Shown: one piece after another, positions 6,094 to 6,315 of the stretch
Position numbering within the stretch: position 1 is the first letter of the stretch
How the letters are laid out: the number at the start of each line of letters is the position of its first letter
From: Promethearchaeota archaeon
GTDB taxonomy: Archaea > Asgardarchaeota > Lokiarchaeia > Sigynarchaeales > SOKP01
NCBI GenBank assembly: GCA_016839655.1
Contig: JAEOTW010000304.1
Span: 1 to 6,315, forward strand
Reading direction: 5' to 3'
DNA length: 6,315 bases
Position numbers and translations under genes: made by a program
Notes under the pieces: generated by a model
The model's input: the letters and a program-made list of their open reading frames with translations, nothing else
The model's database searches: none
What the model was told of the DNA's origin: nothing

Positions 6094-6315
6094 TTAATTA
6101 TCTTTTTTATCAGATTTTTGTAGAAGTTCAGTTAATACAACATTATTATATGAGAAAAGCATCCTTGGGATATAATTTTCAGCTAAATATGGTCCATCGT
6201 CAATTTCTTCTTTTAATGGGAAGAGCTTTTTTTCTTTTATTACTGACCCTAAATAATTTCTATCATATTCTCTATAGCCAAATACTTTATTTTTAACTAT
6301 GACTATTTTTCTTTC
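6094..6315 (-). CDS. C-terminal part of a gene cut by the window edge, function unknown
   Basis: An open frame enters from the right end of the window and stops with TAA at 6094-6096, giving 73 C-terminal residues. They are charged and soluble, with a strand-like start (RKIVIVKNK at 2-10), then GYREYDRNYLGS at 13-24, KEKKLFPLKEE at 27-37, a probable helix ENYIPRMLFSYNNVVLTELL at 47-66 and a Lys/Asp-rich end. It has normal coding character, whereas the overlapping frame on the other strand does not. I do not recognise it with confidence. The arrangement of strands, an acidic loop and a final helix faintly recalls the C-terminal domain of archaeal GINS replication proteins, but this is only a visual impression. 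The small membrane gene starts 31 bp later and is probably co-transcribed. Confidence 0.6.
   Translation of the reverse strand, partial: ERKIVIVKNKVFGYREYDRNYLGSVIKEKKLFPLKEEIDDGPYLAENYIPRMLFSYNNVVLTELLQKSDKKDN

Noticed and set aside
6003..6296. 97-codon open frame on the plus strand
   Set aside because: It lies antisense to two minus-strand frames with better protein character: the basic single-helix protein and the C-terminal fragment. Its own translation is a random mix rich in Phe, Tyr, Leu and Cys, with no ribosome site.

Overview
The window is AT-rich and reads as an ordinary stretch of a chromosome. I infer an archaeon, most plausibly an Asgard (Lokiarchaeia-like) lineage. The reasons are the low G+C content, TATA-like boxes at archaeal distances from start codons, a bare oligo-T run instead of hairpin terminators, Shine-Dalgarno sequences of the AGGTG/AGGAGATGAT type, and a non-pyrrolysine MttB-type methyltransferase with its corrinoid protein. 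An acetogenic or sulfate-reducing Gram-positive bacterium is the main alternative. No rRNA, tRNA or phylogenetic marker settles it.

Layout: 72-1436 (+) encodes a 12-helix MFS transporter of the GPH/MelB type. 1525-2811 (-) encodes a Cys/Met-metabolism PLP enzyme, convergent with the transporter. A 125-bp divergent control region (2812-2936) separates it from a two-gene operon on the + strand: a cobalamin-binding corrinoid protein (2937-3587) and an MttB-superfamily methyltransferase (3602-5125). Convergent with that operon, with only 5 bp between the stops, is a VTT/DedA-like membrane protein (5131-5838, -, TTG start). Upstream of it on the minus strand are a 50-residue basic single-helix membrane protein (5910-6062) and the C-terminal part of another gene that runs off the window (6094-6315). 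These last two are easily missed because one is short and the other is cut by the window edge.

How the genes could work together: the methyltransferase and corrinoid protein form the first half of a corrinoid methyl-transfer system. The MttB-like protein would take a methyl group from a methylated amine or betaine and place it on Co(I) of the corrinoid protein. The second methyltransferase (to a pterin or thiol) and the reductive activase are not in the window. The transporter keeps the GPH fold but, by my remembered alignment, has lost the MelB sugar-binding residues, so it is a candidate importer of the methyl donor; this is inference. The PLP enzyme could link methyl transfer to sulfur amino acids or may simply be a neighbour. 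The minus-strand genes at the right end look unrelated.

I see no mobile element, CRISPR array, tRNA, rRNA or clear riboswitch. Once the two small right-hand genes are counted, no gene-free stretch exceeds 300 bp.
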